A stretch of 64,000 nucleotides of DNA, taken from NCBI GenBank assembly GCA_903913215.1, contig CAIWKE010000003.1, positions 248,001 through 312,000 on the forward strand, read 5' to 3'. Source of the stretch: an uncultured Holophagaceae bacterium (lineage in GTDB: Bacteria; Acidobacteriota; Holophagae; Holophagales; Holophagaceae). A program made the translations under genes and the position numbers. The notes under the pieces are model-generated. The model did not search any database. It saw only the letters and a program-made list of their open reading frames with translations, and had not been told where the DNA came from. Positions 18,177-26,304 of the stretch are shown one piece after another (position 1 is the stretch's first letter; every line of letters begins with the position of its first letter).

Positions 18177-18545
18177 CTACAGACCCTCCGACGTGACCGG
18201 CCTGAGCTTGGCGATGCGCTGGTCCTCGGGGGTGAAGGCGCGGCGGATGAGGAGGCCCTGCTTGCGGGGTTCGAGGCCCACCTTCGTGGCATAGACCTGA
18301 ACTTCCTCGTCGCGCTGGAAGCGGCTGCGCTCCAGCAAGAGCTTGCGCTGCAGCTCCTCCTCCTGGTGGATGCGCTCTTTGATCTCACCCATGGCGTAGC
18401 TCATGCGGGTGCTCTGGATCTTGAGGTAGGCCAGGGTGGCCAGGGGCATGGCCAGGGCCAGCACCAGGAGGAGCAGGCGCAGGATGCCCTCGCTCTCCAC
18501 CCGGCGGGTGGGAAAGGAGGAGCCCGAAAGCGTTCCGTCAACCAT
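18177..18545 (-). CDS. ftsL: FtsL-like cell division protein
   Basis: Small bitopic protein of 122 residues: a ~20-residue cytoplasmic tail, one membrane segment (ILRLLLLVLALAMPLATLAYL), then a helical heptad region (GEIKERIHQEEELQRKLLLE) and a short tail. FtsL sequences diverge strongly, so the assignment rests on topology plus the position between rsmH and ftsI, where ftsL sits in most dcw clusters. The tail pattern VGLEPRKQG resembles the conserved end of FtsL/FtsB coiled coils. Confidence 0.82.
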   Translation of the reverse strand: MVDGTLSGSSFPTRRVESEGILRLLLLVLALAMPLATLAYLKIQSTRMSYAMGEIKERIHQEEELQRKLLLERSRFQRDEEVQVYATKVGLEPRKQGLLIRRAFTPEDQRIAKLRPVTSEGL

Positions 18546-18559
18546 GGGAGACCCCGTTC

Positions 18560-19525
18560 TCAGAGAAGCCGTTCCGCCACGCGGAGGCGGGCGGACCGTG
18601 AAGGAGGATTGGCGGCGGCTTCGGCCTCGCTGGGCGCGATGCCACCGGAGTGGATCAACTTGACGACCTTGGGCAGGACCATGGGGGCCGTACGTCCGGG
18701 TCCGTCGTAGATGCCCGCGAGGCGGCGCAGGGTCTGCTTGACGATGCGGTCCTCCAGGCTGTGGAAGCTGATCACCGCCAGGCGTCCGCCGATGCGAAGG
18801 TGGCCCACGGCGGCTTCCAGGGCGGCGGCCAGGCGGTCCAGCTCGCCGTTCACGGCAATGCGGATGGCCTGGAAGGTGCGGGTGGCTGGATCGCTGTGAC
18901 CCTTGCGCTTGGCGGGCTCGCGGGGGATCACGGTGTAGACGGCCCGAGCCAGGTCCTGGGTGGTGTCCAGGCGGCCCTCGTGCAAGGCCCGCAGGATGGC
19001 CCGGGCGATGGGGCGGCTGGCCCGCTCCTCGCCGTACTGGTAGATGGCATCCGCCAGGCTTTCATCGGTCTGCTCGGCGATCCAGGCCCGGGCCGAGAGG
19101 CCGTGCTCAGGATCCATGCGCATATCCAGGGGGCCCGAATCCCGGAAGCTGAAGCCCCGCTCCGGGGTGCGCAGCTGCAGGGTGGAGACGCCCAGGTCCG
19201 CGAGGATGGCGTCGAAGCCTTGGGGGGCCTGGGCCGCCTGCCAGCCCAGGAAGTGGGGATCCTCCCAGAGGTCCTCGTAGGCGCAGGCCAGGACGCTGAG
19301 CCGGGCGTCGGCGCCCAGGCGCTCGCGAGCGATGGCGCGGGCATCGGGATCCCGGTCCACGCCCAGGTAACGGGTCTCTGCATCGGCGGTGGCCAGCAGC
19401 GCCTCGGCGTGGCCGCCCAGGCCCAGGGTGAGGTCCAGCACCCGGGCTGCCGGGGGCAGCACGAGGTTGGCCAGCACTTCCTGAAGGAGCACAGGGACAT
19501 GGATGGGAGCGGGGGTCGTCATCAT
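18560..19525 (-). CDS. rsmH: 16S rRNA (cytosine-1402-N4)-methyltransferase
   Basis: SAM-dependent methyltransferase for C1402 of 16S rRNA, historically called MraW. It opens HVPVLLQEVL, has the SAM loop LDLTLGLGGHAEALL, the FDAILADLGVST and FSFRDSGPLDMRMD segments and the C-terminal ISFHSLEDRIVKQ signature. The length is 321. The start at 19525 overlaps the mraZ stop (TGATG); the open frame further upstream lies within mraZ. It is the second gene of the MraZ-controlled cluster. Confidence 0.95.
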   Translation of the reverse strand: MMTTPAPIHVPVLLQEVLANLVLPPAARVLDLTLGLGGHAEALLATADAETRYLGVDRDPDARAIARERLGADARLSVLACAYEDLWEDPHFLGWQAAQAPQGFDAILADLGVSTLQLRTPERGFSFRDSGPLDMRMDPEHGLSARAWIAEQTDESLADAIYQYGEERASRPIARAILRALHEGRLDTTQDLARAVYTVIPREPAKRKGHSDPATRTFQAIRIAVNGELDRLAAALEAAVGHLRIGGRLAVISFHSLEDRIVKQTLRRLAGIYDGPGRTAPMVLPKVVKLIHSGGIAPSEAEAAANPPSRSARLRVAERLL

Positions 19526-19989
19526 CAGATCCCCAGGTCCGCGAGCTGAGCGAGGTCGTCGGCGCCCAGGGGCTCCGCCGCCAGACGGCGCTGGAAGCCG
19601 GCCTTGTTCCACAGAGCCAGGTGGTCCATCTGGCCCAGTACGGCCACTTCGCCCGTCAGCTGGGCGGCTTCGCGCAGGATGGGGGGGATGACAAACCGGC
19701 CCTGGGCGTCGGGCTCCACCTCGCTGCCGAAGTAGGCGGTGGTCTCCAGGAACTTGCGCTTGGCGGGGCTGGTGGAAGGCAGGGCCGCCAGGCGGGCTTC
19801 GATGGCCTCCCAGATGGGCATGGGGTAGAGACGGGCGGAGCGGCCATCCAGCGAGGTGAGGTAGTGCTTCAGAGCTCCGCCCCCCTCGCCCTGGGCGAAG
19901 GATTCGAGCTCAGCCTTGAAGGATGAGGGGAGCTTGAGGCGTCCCTTCTCGTCCACCGTGGCCGGCGAATTACCGCGAAGTCGCAGCAC
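19525..19989 (-). CDS. mraZ: Transcriptional regulator MraZ
   Basis: DNA-binding AbrB-like regulator that controls its own dcw operon. Two SpoVT/AbrB-type repeats are visible: one starting with RGNSPATVDEKGRLKLP and a second near residue 95 with SEVEPDAQGRFVIPP. GTG at 19989 is preferred: it follows AAAGG by seven bases and gives the family-typical short N-terminus (MLRLRGNSPAT). A TTG at 20019 would add ten residues. Five phased AGTGG boxes stand ~50 bases upstream, exactly where MraZ would bind to autoregulate. Confidence 0.95.
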   Translation of the reverse strand: MLRLRGNSPATVDEKGRLKLPSSFKAELESFAQGEGGGALKHYLTSLDGRSARLYPMPIWEAIEARLAALPSTSPAKRKFLETTAYFGSEVEPDAQGRFVIPPILREAAQLTGEVAVLGQMDHLALWNKAGFQRRLAAEPLGADDLAQLADLGI

Positions 19990-20040
19990 CGGCTTGCCTT
20001 TCAAAAGGTTTCTCCGCAAAGAGCCGATCGCGAAGTGAGA

Positions 20041-20085
20041 CCACTTTCACCCACTTCAATCCACTTTTCTCCACTGAGAACCACT
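20041..20085 (-). promoter_or_regulatory. MraZ operator: five AGTGG boxes at exact 10-base spacing
   Basis: On the plus strand CCACT begins at 20041, 20051, 20061, 20071 and 20081; read in the mraZ direction these are five AGTGG boxes, one per helical turn. MraZ is known to bind tandem GTGG/TGGG-type direct repeats with about 10-base spacing upstream of mraZ in E. coli and mollicutes. The match in motif, phase, orientation and position makes this a confident operator call. Five copies is more than the three or four usually described. Confidence 0.9.
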
Positions 20086-20089
20086 TCAA

Positions 20090-20117
20090 AGTCTAGGTAG
20101 GCGCCAAATCCCCACAA
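20090..20117 (-). promoter_or_regulatory. Candidate sigma-70 promoter of the mraZ cluster
   Basis: Reading leftward, TTGTGG (20117-20112) and TAGACT (20095-20090) are separated by 16 bases. This matches the -35/-10 consensus only moderately. If used, transcription would begin within the MraZ boxes, which suits a repressor. Confidence 0.4.
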
Positions 20118-20288
20118 GCCGAAAAGAAAAGCGAAACGCCTGGCCTTCATCCTTCAGGGCAAACATCGACGGGTTCCCATATGAGACGGGCATTCAGCGC
20201 CGTCGAGCAGAATGCCAAGCGAATATTTCACGGCATATCCAGCCTCGGTGGACCACGGCTGCCTGAAAACCATCGGCAAGGCGACACT

Positions 20289-20317
20289 TTGAAAGCTTGG
20301 GGAAAAACCAGTAAAAT
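20289..20317 (+). promoter_or_regulatory. Sigma-70-type promoter for bacteriohemerythrin
   Basis: TTGAAA at 20289-20294 and TAAAAT at 20312-20317 are separated by exactly 17 bases, in an AT-rich island of an otherwise GC-rich region. This is one of the best consensus promoters in the window and points at the downstream hemerythrin gene, leaving a leader of about 110 bases. The rest of the 19990-20435 gap, apart from the MraZ boxes, shows nothing recognisable. Confidence 0.65.
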
Positions 20318-20435
20318 ACCTAAATATCTGTTTTTTATGATCCGGGTCACAGCTTCCCCTCCCAGGCTCCAGACCGCGTGGGAGGTTCCGATGAAGCAGG
20401 TAGTTGCCCTGTTAGTGGGGTCCGGGAGGTTTGAG

Positions 20436-20837
20436 TTGGCCTACATGCAATGGCGTTCCTCGCTGGAAGTCGGTCACGACCAGATCGATCGCGAGCACCG
20501 CTCCCTGGTGGAAGCCCTGAACCGGCTTCACGCGGCCATGAAGATGGGCAAGGGCAAGGAGGAGATCGGGCAGATCCTCGTGTTCCTCAAGGACTACACC
20601 GAGAGCCACTTCAAGACCGAGGAGGCCATGATGCTGAAGCACGGCTACCCGGCTGCCCCTGGGCACCTGGCCGCCCACGCAGACCTGGTGCAGCAGGTAT
20701 CCGCCCTCGTCACGGACTACCACGCGGGCAAGGCCCTGCTCACGGGCGCGGTCTTCGACTTTCTGGAAGGTTGGCTGGTGAAGCACATCATGAGCGAGGA
20801 CAAGGCCCTCGGCGATTTCATGAAGAGCAAGGCTTAG
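20436..20837 (+). CDS. Bacteriohemerythrin
   Basis: Single-domain O2-binding di-iron protein (133 residues). The iron ligands are in order: VGHDQIDREH, with HxxxE in HRSLVE, then SHFKTEE, HGYP...HLAAH and HIMSED. TTG at 20436 is preferred because GGGAGG lies six bases upstream and it yields MAYMQW, the usual family start. A second in-frame start, ATG at 20391, also has GGGAGG (five-base spacer) and would add a 15-residue hydrophobic segment. The gene ends directly against the convergent HIT gene. In related bacteria such proteins buffer or deliver oxygen; here that is inference. Confidence 0.9.
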   Translation: MAYMQWRSSLEVGHDQIDREHRSLVEALNRLHAAMKMGKGKEEIGQILVFLKDYTESHFKTEEAMMLKHGYPAAPGHLAAHADLVQQVSALVTDYHAGKALLTGAVFDFLEGWLVKHIMSEDKALGDFMKSKA

Positions 20838-21185
20838 CTAGAGGCAGAGCCGTCCGCCGAGCGGCTTCCCACCCAGCAGGTGGAAGTGCAGGTGGTACAC
20901 GGTCTGGCCTGAATCAGGCCCGCAGTTGCTGAGCAGGCGCCAGCCGCTGGCCTCGACGCCGTGGTCAGCGGCGATCCGGGCGGCCACCTGGGTCACCCGT
21001 GCGGCGGCGGCGGCAGTCTCTGGATTCAGATCCCCCAGCCCCTCGCAGTGGGCCTTGGGGATGATCAATATGTGGACTGGAGCCTGGGGCGAGATATCTT
21101 TGAAGGCGACCAGGGTATCGTCTTCATACACGATGGCCGAAGGGATCTCCTTTCGTGCGATCTTGCAGAACAGGCAATCGCTCAT
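20838..21185 (-). CDS. HIT family nucleotide-binding hydrolase (Hint-like)
   Basis: Histidine-triad protein of 115 residues, probably a purine-nucleoside phosphoramidase. It starts MSDCLFCKIARKEIPS, a classic Hint beginning with the CxxC pair, and ends with the catalytic triad HLHFHLLGG. The ATG at 21185 fits the family; the frame is open further upstream but runs into the divergent trmL. Its stop abuts the hemerythrin stop. The start lies only 18 bases from the divergent trmL start. Confidence 0.93.
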   Translation of the reverse strand: MSDCLFCKIARKEIPSAIVYEDDTLVAFKDISPQAPVHILIIPKAHCEGLGDLNPETAAAAARVTQVAARIAADHGVEASGWRLLSNCGPDSGQTVYHLHFHLLGGKPLGGRLCL

Positions 21186-21203
21186 TTCTGGACCCCCCAC
21201 CAC

Positions 21204-21659
21204 ATGTTCAACATCATTCTGCATCAACCTGAGATCCCCCAGAATACCGGGAGCATCGGTCGCCTCTGCGTGAACAACGGGGCGAAGCTTCATCTGATCC
21301 ACCCCCTGGGCTTCGAGACCACGGACTATTACCTGCGTCGGGCAGGCCTGGATTATTGGGAGAAGCTGGATCCCACCCACTACGAGGACTGGGCCGATTT
21401 TTTAACTCGCAATCCTGATATGCGACTCTGGTTTTTCACGACCAAGGGTTCGCGCCGTCACACGCAAGTGGACTGGGCCTATGGGGATGGTCTTGTTTTT
21501 GGTCGCGAGACCGCCGGCCTGCCCGAAGACTTGCTCAGCACCCATGCAAGCAACTTGGTTCGCATCCCCATGCTGGGGGACCACCATCGAAGCCTAAATC
21601 AAGCCCAGGCAGCAGCAATAGGGCTTTACGAAGCCTTGAGACAGACTGAGAATTGGTAA
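21204..21659 (+). CDS. trmL: tRNA (cytidine/uridine-34-2'-O)-methyltransferase
   Basis: SPOUT-family methyltransferase modifying the wobble ribose of certain tRNALeu species. It begins [20 protein letters not shown], very close to the TrmL consensus, and has the knot motifs [12 protein letters not shown] and IPML followed by [15 protein letters not shown]. The length of 151 is normal. No Shine-Dalgarno is visible before ATG 21204, and the divergent HIT gene starts 18 bases away, so the message may be leaderless or its promoter may lie inside the HIT gene. Confidence 0.93.
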   Translation: MFNIILHQPEIPQNTGSIGRLCVNNGAKLHLIHPLGFETTDYYLRRAGLDYWEKLDPTHYEDWADFLTRNPDMRLWFFTTKGSRRHTQVDWAYGDGLVFGRETAGLPEDLLSTHASNLVRIPMLGDHHRSLNQAQAAAIGLYEALRQTENW

Positions 21660-21675
21660 TCACCGAGGAGCTTAT

Positions 21676-22074
21676 ATGAACGAAGCGCCCATCCGTGTCG
21701 TCATCGCAAAGCCCGGCCTCGACGGCCATGACCGCGGCGCCAAAGTCGTAGCCCGAGCCCTGCGCGATTCAGGCATGGAAGTCATCTACACCGGCCTCCG
21801 CCAGACGGCCAAGCAGATCGTGGCTGCCGTGGTGCAGGAGGACGCCCGGGTACTCGGCATGAGCATCCTCAGCGGCGCCCACAACCAGATCTTCCCCGAG
21901 GTCATGCGCCTGCTCAAAGAGCAAGGGGCCGATGACGTCCTGGTCTTCGCCGGGGGCATCATCCCCGACGAGGATATCCCTGGCCTCAAAGCCGTGGGCA
22001 TCCGGGAGATCTTCCAGCCCGGCACCAACACCGACGACATCGTGGCCTTCGTGCACAAGGCACTCACTGCCTGA
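21676..22074 (+). CDS. Free cobalamin-binding domain (methylmalonyl-CoA mutase C-terminal type)
   Basis: A 132-residue protein equivalent to the B12-binding domain of methylmalonyl-CoA mutase. The base-off/His-on motif DxHxxG is seen as [10 protein letters not shown], with the later SILSGAH and FAGGIIP loops that hold the nucleotide tail. Stand-alone versions serve as small subunits of acyl-CoA mutases (for example archaeal-type MCM or isobutyryl-CoA mutase). No large subunit is in the window. The TGA overlaps the radA ATG by one base, so it is coupled to a DNA-repair gene, an odd pairing. Confidence 0.9.
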   Translation: MNEAPIRVVIAKPGLDGHDRGAKVVARALRDSGMEVIYTGLRQTAKQIVAAVVQEDARVLGMSILSGAHNQIFPEVMRLLKEQGADDVLVFAGGIIPDEDIPGLKAVGIREIFQPGTNTDDIVAFVHKALTA

Positions 22075-23438
22075 TGGCAAAAGGCAGCCCGCTGTACGAG
22101 TGCACAGCCTGTGGCGCTCGCCATCCCAAGGCCATGGGCAAGTGCACGGGATGCGGCGCCTGGGATACGGTCCAGGAGGTGCGCGGCACCCTGAAGCGCG
22201 ATCTCCAGCGGGCTGGCTCCGCCTATGCCCAGAGCCACTACACGGGGCCCGTGGCCCTGCCTGATGTCATCGTCACCGACGCCCAACGCCAGCCCACCGG
22301 CATCGCCGAGCTGGATCGGGTGCTGGGCGGTGGCGTGGTGCCAGGCATGGTGGCCCTGCTGGGCGGCGAGCCCGGCATCGGCAAGTCCACCCTCCTGCTG
22401 CAGTGGGCGGCCACCACCACGGGCCGGGTGCTCTACGCCAGCGGCGAGGAGAGCGAGCGCCAGATCAAGCTGCGGGCCCAGCGCCTGGGCGCAGAGAACC
22501 CCGGCATCCACCTGCTGGCCGAAACTGATGTGCGCAGGATCCTCGAGGAGGCCGAGCGCATGAAGCCTGACCTCCTCCTGGTGGACAGCATCCAGACCCT
22601 CTTCGATCCTGATTTCGAAAGCAGCGCCGGCAGCGTGAGCCAGGTGCGCGGCTGCGCGGCCCTGCTCACCCGCTGGGCCAAGACCACGGGCACCCCCCTG
22701 GTGCTGGTCGGCCATGTCACCAAGGACGGGAGCCTCGCGGGCCCCAAGGTGCTCGAACACCTGGTGGACACGGTGCTGGCCTTCGAGGGCGATCGCCACC
22801 ACCACCACCGCCTCCTGCGCGCCCTCAAGAACCGCTTTGGAGCCGCCTTCGAGCTGGGCGTCTTCGCCATGACCGAGCGGGGCCTGGTGGCCGCCGAAGG
22901 CAACCCCTTCTTCCTGGACGCAGAGCCCCGGCCGGGCTGCGCCGCCACCGTGGTCCTCAGCGGCACCCGGCCCATGGTGGTGGAGATCCAGGCCCTGGTG
23001 GCCTCGGCGGGCCTGGGCATCCCCCGCCGCACGGCCCTGGGCATCGATGGCCAGCGGCTGGCCATGCTCTGCGCAGTGGCCGAGCGCCGGGGCGGCGTCC
23101 AACTTCATGACCGGGATGTGTACCTGAACGTGGCTGGCGGCCTGGAGATCGAGGATCCGGCGGCGGACTTGGCTGTCATCGCCGCCCTCTGCAGCAGCGG
23201 CAGCGGCCGACTCCTGGCGGAGAAGTGCCTCTTCATGGGCGAGGTGGGTCTCACGGGCGAGGTGCGCCCCGTGGCCCAACTGCCCCTGCGCCTCCAGGAG
23301 GGTGCCCGTCTGGGCTTCACCTGCGCCGCCGTGCCCCGCCTGGGCCTGGAGGGCAAGAGCCCCCTGGAGCTGTTCCCGGAGATCAGCGTGGAGCGCCTGC
23401 GTAGCAAGGCCTGGCTCAAAGGCAAGGTTGAGGAATAA
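22074..23438 (+). CDS. radA: DNA repair protein RadA (Sms)
   Basis: RecA-related ATPase and branch-migration helicase acting in recombination. The four-cysteine zinc finger (YECTACG and CTGCGAW) occupies residues ~10-32. Walker A is GGEPGIGKST (about 100), Walker B LLLVDSIQ and the RadA-specific motif KNRFG is near 250. The C-terminal third is the Lon-protease-like domain. The length of 454 is typical. It starts within the stop of the B12-binding gene. Confidence 0.96.
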   Translation: MAKGSPLYECTACGARHPKAMGKCTGCGAWDTVQEVRGTLKRDLQRAGSAYAQSHYTGPVALPDVIVTDAQRQPTGIAELDRVLGGGVVPGMVALLGGEPGIGKSTLLLQWAATTTGRVLYASGEESERQIKLRAQRLGAENPGIHLLAETDVRRILEEAERMKPDLLLVDSIQTLFDPDFESSAGSVSQVRGCAALLTRWAKTTGTPLVLVGHVTKDGSLAGPKVLEHLVDTVLAFEGDRHHHHRLLRALKNRFGAAFELGVFAMTERGLVAAEGNPFFLDAEPRPGCAATVVLSGTRPMVVEIQALVASAGLGIPRRTALGIDGQRLAMLCAVAERRGGVQLHDRDVYLNVAGGLEIEDPAADLAVIAALCSSGSGRLLAEKCLFMGEVGLTGEVRPVAQLPLRLQEGARLGFTCAAVPRLGLEGKSPLELFPEISVERLRSKAWLKGKVEE

Positions 23439-23478
23439 GAAACCGGCACGGGTGGGCCGCCTGACTTAGACTCGTCCC

Positions 23479-24519
23479 ATGACCTGGAGGCCCTGTCCCC
23501 GGGCGGACCTGGACCCCCTCGCCCTGCCCCTCGATTCCCGACAGGGTTACCTCCTCTCCCGCCTGGATGGCTGCCTGGACCTGCCCAGCCTTGCGGCCAT
23601 GCTAAACGTGGACGAGGGGTACACCCGCCGAATGGTCCTAGAGCTGGTGCGACTGGGGGCCGTTGAGCCTGAAGAGGCCTCCAAGGAATCCGCCAGCCAA
23701 GCCGGTCCAGAGCTCCCTGCCCAAGCCCTGCCCACGGAAGTGCCGACTCCCGGGGAGAACCCGGCCGTGGAGGGAGCGGTGGCTGAGGATGCGAGCCCCG
23801 ACCCCGCCGCCGACTCGCCTGAGGACCAGGCCTCACTCTACTCCGCCACCCACCGGCAGCTCTTCGAGCAGCAGCTGCACGCCCAGCCGGTGGACTCCCG
23901 GATGGCCATGGCCCGGCTGGCCCAGGACCCCCAGCTCAGCGCCTGGTGCTACGACCCCACGGCCGAGGTGATCCGGGCCCTCCTGGAGAACCCACGCATG
24001 GGCCTGCTTCAGGCCCGCCTCGTGGCCACCCACCACCGCACCAGTGCGGGCCTGGAAGCGCTCTGCGCCCGTCCAGCCTTCACCAGCGACGCGGGGGTCC
24101 GGCGGGCCCTGCTCCAGAACCCCCTGCTGCCCCAGGCCATCTACCGGCGCCTCTGGTCCCCCAAGCGGCTCCAGGAGCAGTACCTCGTGGCCATCTCCCG
24201 AGAGGCCCCAGAGCAGGTCCGCAGCATGGCCCGGGATCTCCTCCGCATGAGCTTCACCCAACGCCAGGGCGAGGAGCGGGCCGAACTGATTCTCCAGACC
24301 GAGGGTCGCTGCCTGGCCACCCTGGTGGGCCTCACCATCGACGGCCACACCACGTCGATCCTCTGCCGCCGCACCTACACCTCCACCCTGCTCATCCAGA
24401 ACATCGCCCGCTGGAGCGCCGCCCCACCCCAGCTCATCGCCCATCTGCAGCGCCAGGACACCGTCAAGCGCAACCCCATGCTCCGCCAACTCCTGGCGAG
24501 GCACCCCAACGCCAGCTAA
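23479..24519 (+). CDS. Unknown protein: winged-helix-like N-terminus, acidic linker, helical C-terminus
   Basis: Not recognised (346 residues). Residues ~10-65 read SRQGYLLSRLDGCLDLPSL then VRLGAVEPEE, a pattern seen in predicted small winged-helix domains of myxobacterial and acidobacterial signalling proteins. Residues ~65-125 are an Ala/Pro/Glu-rich linker. The remainder is helical with repeated L-x2-P-x3-P units (NPRMGLLQARLVATH, NPLLPQAIYRRLW), perhaps HEAT-like. No catalytic motif or signal peptide is visible. It follows radA by 40 bases and ends before a perfect 12-bp inverted repeat. Confidence 0.7.
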   Translation: MTWRPCPRADLDPLALPLDSRQGYLLSRLDGCLDLPSLAAMLNVDEGYTRRMVLELVRLGAVEPEEASKESASQAGPELPAQALPTEVPTPGENPAVEGAVAEDASPDPAADSPEDQASLYSATHRQLFEQQLHAQPVDSRMAMARLAQDPQLSAWCYDPTAEVIRALLENPRMGLLQARLVATHHRTSAGLEALCARPAFTSDAGVRRALLQNPLLPQAIYRRLWSPKRLQEQYLVAISREAPEQVRSMARDLLRMSFTQRQGEERAELILQTEGRCLATLVGLTIDGHTTSILCRRTYTSTLLIQNIARWSAAPPQLIAHLQRQDTVKRNPMLRQLLARHPNAS

Positions 24520-24526
24520 AGCTTTT

Positions 24527-24557
24527 CTACCTCTCAGCACACAGCGCTGAGAGGTAG
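24527..24557. terminator. Perfect 12-bp inverted repeat between convergent genes
   Basis: CTACCTCTCAGC (24527-24538) and GCTGAGAGGTAG (24546-24557) pair without a mismatch around a 7-base loop. It lies between the stop of the + gene at 24519 and the stop of the - gene at 24577, so a bidirectional terminator or 3'-end stabiliser is likely. Neither strand has a U-tract after the stem; TTTT precedes it on the + strand. Confidence 0.6.
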
Positions 24558-24576
24558 ACGTCCCTCTGGCCGGAAC

Positions 24577-26304
24577 CTACGCGTATAACCGCTGCAAGCC
24601 CGGATCCTGGGTCAGTTCCTCGATGAGGTCCCGCACGCTGATGAGGTCGCGCAGTTTGGCGCCATTGCTGCCCGTGAAGAAGAGCCCGCTTTCCTCGTTG
24701 CCCTGCATGGCGTCGGCCAGCCGGTCGGCGATGCAGTAGCCCACGGCCATGGCACCCTTGCCGTGGCCGCAGGGGGACAGGCAGTTGCTCACGCAGCGGA
24801 TCTGGGGGGCGGTACCGGCCTCTATGTGGCGCTGGAGGCTGGTGCGGACGCCCCGGGCGGGCAGACCCACCGGGGACTTCATGAGGCCAATGTCCTCGGC
24901 CTTCGCTCGGAGGATAACCTCTTTGAAGATGGGCGAGGCGTCGCACTCGAAGGTGCCGATGAAGCGCGTGCCCATCTGGACGCCGCCCGCGCCCAGGGTG
25001 AGGAAGCGCTGAATGTCTGCGTGGTCCCAGACACCGCCGGCCACCAGCACCGGGAAGTCACCCCACTTGTCGCGCTCCGCCAGCACCTCGGGGAGGATGT
25101 TCTCCAGCGTGTGGGCCGGATCCAGACAGCCATCGTGGCTGAAGCCCTGGTGGCCGCCGCTTTCGGGACCTTCCAGCACCACGGCATCCGGCAGGCGGTT
25201 GTACTTCCTGGACCACTGCTTGCAGATGACGTTCAGCGCCCGGCCCGAGGAGACGATGGGCACCAGCGCCACATCCGCATCGCCCACATAGCCCGGCAGC
25301 GCCAGGGGCAGCCCAGCGCCCGACACGATCATCTGCGCGCCCCCGGCCAAGGAGGCCCGCACGGCGGCCTCATAGCCCTCAATGGCACAAAGGATGTTCA
25401 CACCCACGGCACCGCGTCCTTCGGACCGCTCCCGGGCAGCGCGGATGATCCACTCCAGTGCCTTGGGGGGGTTCAGGGATTCGGTGCCGTCAGGACGGCC
25501 CAGGCGCATCTTGGGATCGGCCGAACTGTGATAGCCGGTGCCGATGGCGGAGACCAGACCCACGCAGCCGGTGCTGGCCACAGCGCCCGCCAGACCCTCC
25601 CAGGACACACCTACGCCCATCCCGCCCTGCTGAATGGGATAGGCCAGGTCCAGGTTGCGGATGCGCAGCCGCGGCAGGGTGCAGGCGCCCCGGCGGATGA
25701 AGGTCTGGGCCATGGAGTCCAGGCCCGCCATGAGCCGCGTGCGGAAGGCCGCCAGGGGGCTGGAATCGAGGAGCGAAGGGTTGCTGGGCTGGAGGCCGAT
25801 GGCGCCATCAGCCATGGCCTGACGGGCTTCGGCGTCCGTTTCGGCAGTGGCCACGACCGGCAGGCCAAGATACTGCAGCGCGGCAACGATGCCGGGGCGG
25901 GCCAGGAAGGCGGAAGCGCCGTTGGCCTTGGCCTGGGCGGCTTCCTCAGCATTCTGAACAACCACCAGGCGCGGCAGATTCGCGTGGCGCAGCATGGCCA
26001 GAGAGGGCGGCAGTTCGGCCGTGTGCAGCAGGAAGGCCACGCCCGCCTCGCGGGCGGCGGCCACGACGCCATCGGCACCCTCGCGCAGGCCGCGCAGGTC
26101 CAGCCCGATCTTGGCGCCTTCGCGCATGGAGGCCTTCAGCTCCTGCAGGCGCTCCCGCAGGCGGGCGGCGTCCGGGAAGGCCTCGGTGCGGGGCAGCGCC
26201 CAGCCCCCAGCCTTCAGGAATGCCGCCTGGAAATCCAAGGAACCTGGAGCCTGCCAACCCTGGAGGGTGGGCGCGGTCGCGGTCTTGAAAAAGGACTCGG
26301 ACAT
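24577..26304 (-). CDS. Nitronate monooxygenase / PfaD-like flavoprotein with N-terminal extension
   Basis: FMN-dependent TIM-barrel oxidoreductase of the nitronate monooxygenase (2-nitropropane dioxygenase) and PfaD superfamily, 575 residues. The catalytic barrel spans ~215-540: PIQQGGMGVGVS, VGLVSAIGTG, MIVSGAGLPLALP, EGPESGGHQGF and VLVAGGVWD with GAGGVQMGTRF. A cysteine-rich stretch CVSNCLSPCGHG sits near 510. The first ~200 residues look like a degenerate extra half barrel (GADGVVAAAREAGVAF, LPRLVVVQNAEEA), so the protein is longer than ordinary NMO (~330). GGGAG lies six bases before the ATG. The physiological substrate is unknown. Confidence 0.82.
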   Translation of the reverse strand: MSESFFKTATAPTLQGWQAPGSLDFQAAFLKAGGWALPRTEAFPDAARLRERLQELKASMREGAKIGLDLRGLREGADGVVAAAREAGVAFLLHTAELPPSLAMLRHANLPRLVVVQNAEEAAQAKANGASAFLARPGIVAALQYLGLPVVATAETDAEARQAMADGAIGLQPSNPSLLDSSPLAAFRTRLMAGLDSMAQTFIRRGACTLPRLRIRNLDLAYPIQQGGMGVGVSWEGLAGAVASTGCVGLVSAIGTGYHSSADPKMRLGRPDGTESLNPPKALEWIIRAARERSEGRGAVGVNILCAIEGYEAAVRASLAGGAQMIVSGAGLPLALPGYVGDADVALVPIVSSGRALNVICKQWSRKYNRLPDAVVLEGPESGGHQGFSHDGCLDPAHTLENILPEVLAERDKWGDFPVLVAGGVWDHADIQRFLTLGAGGVQMGTRFIGTFECDASPIFKEVILRAKAEDIGLMKSPVGLPARGVRTSLQRHIEAGTAPQIRCVSNCLSPCGHGKGAMAVGYCIADRLADAMQGNEESGLFFTGSNGAKLRDLISVRDLIEELTQDPGLQRLYA

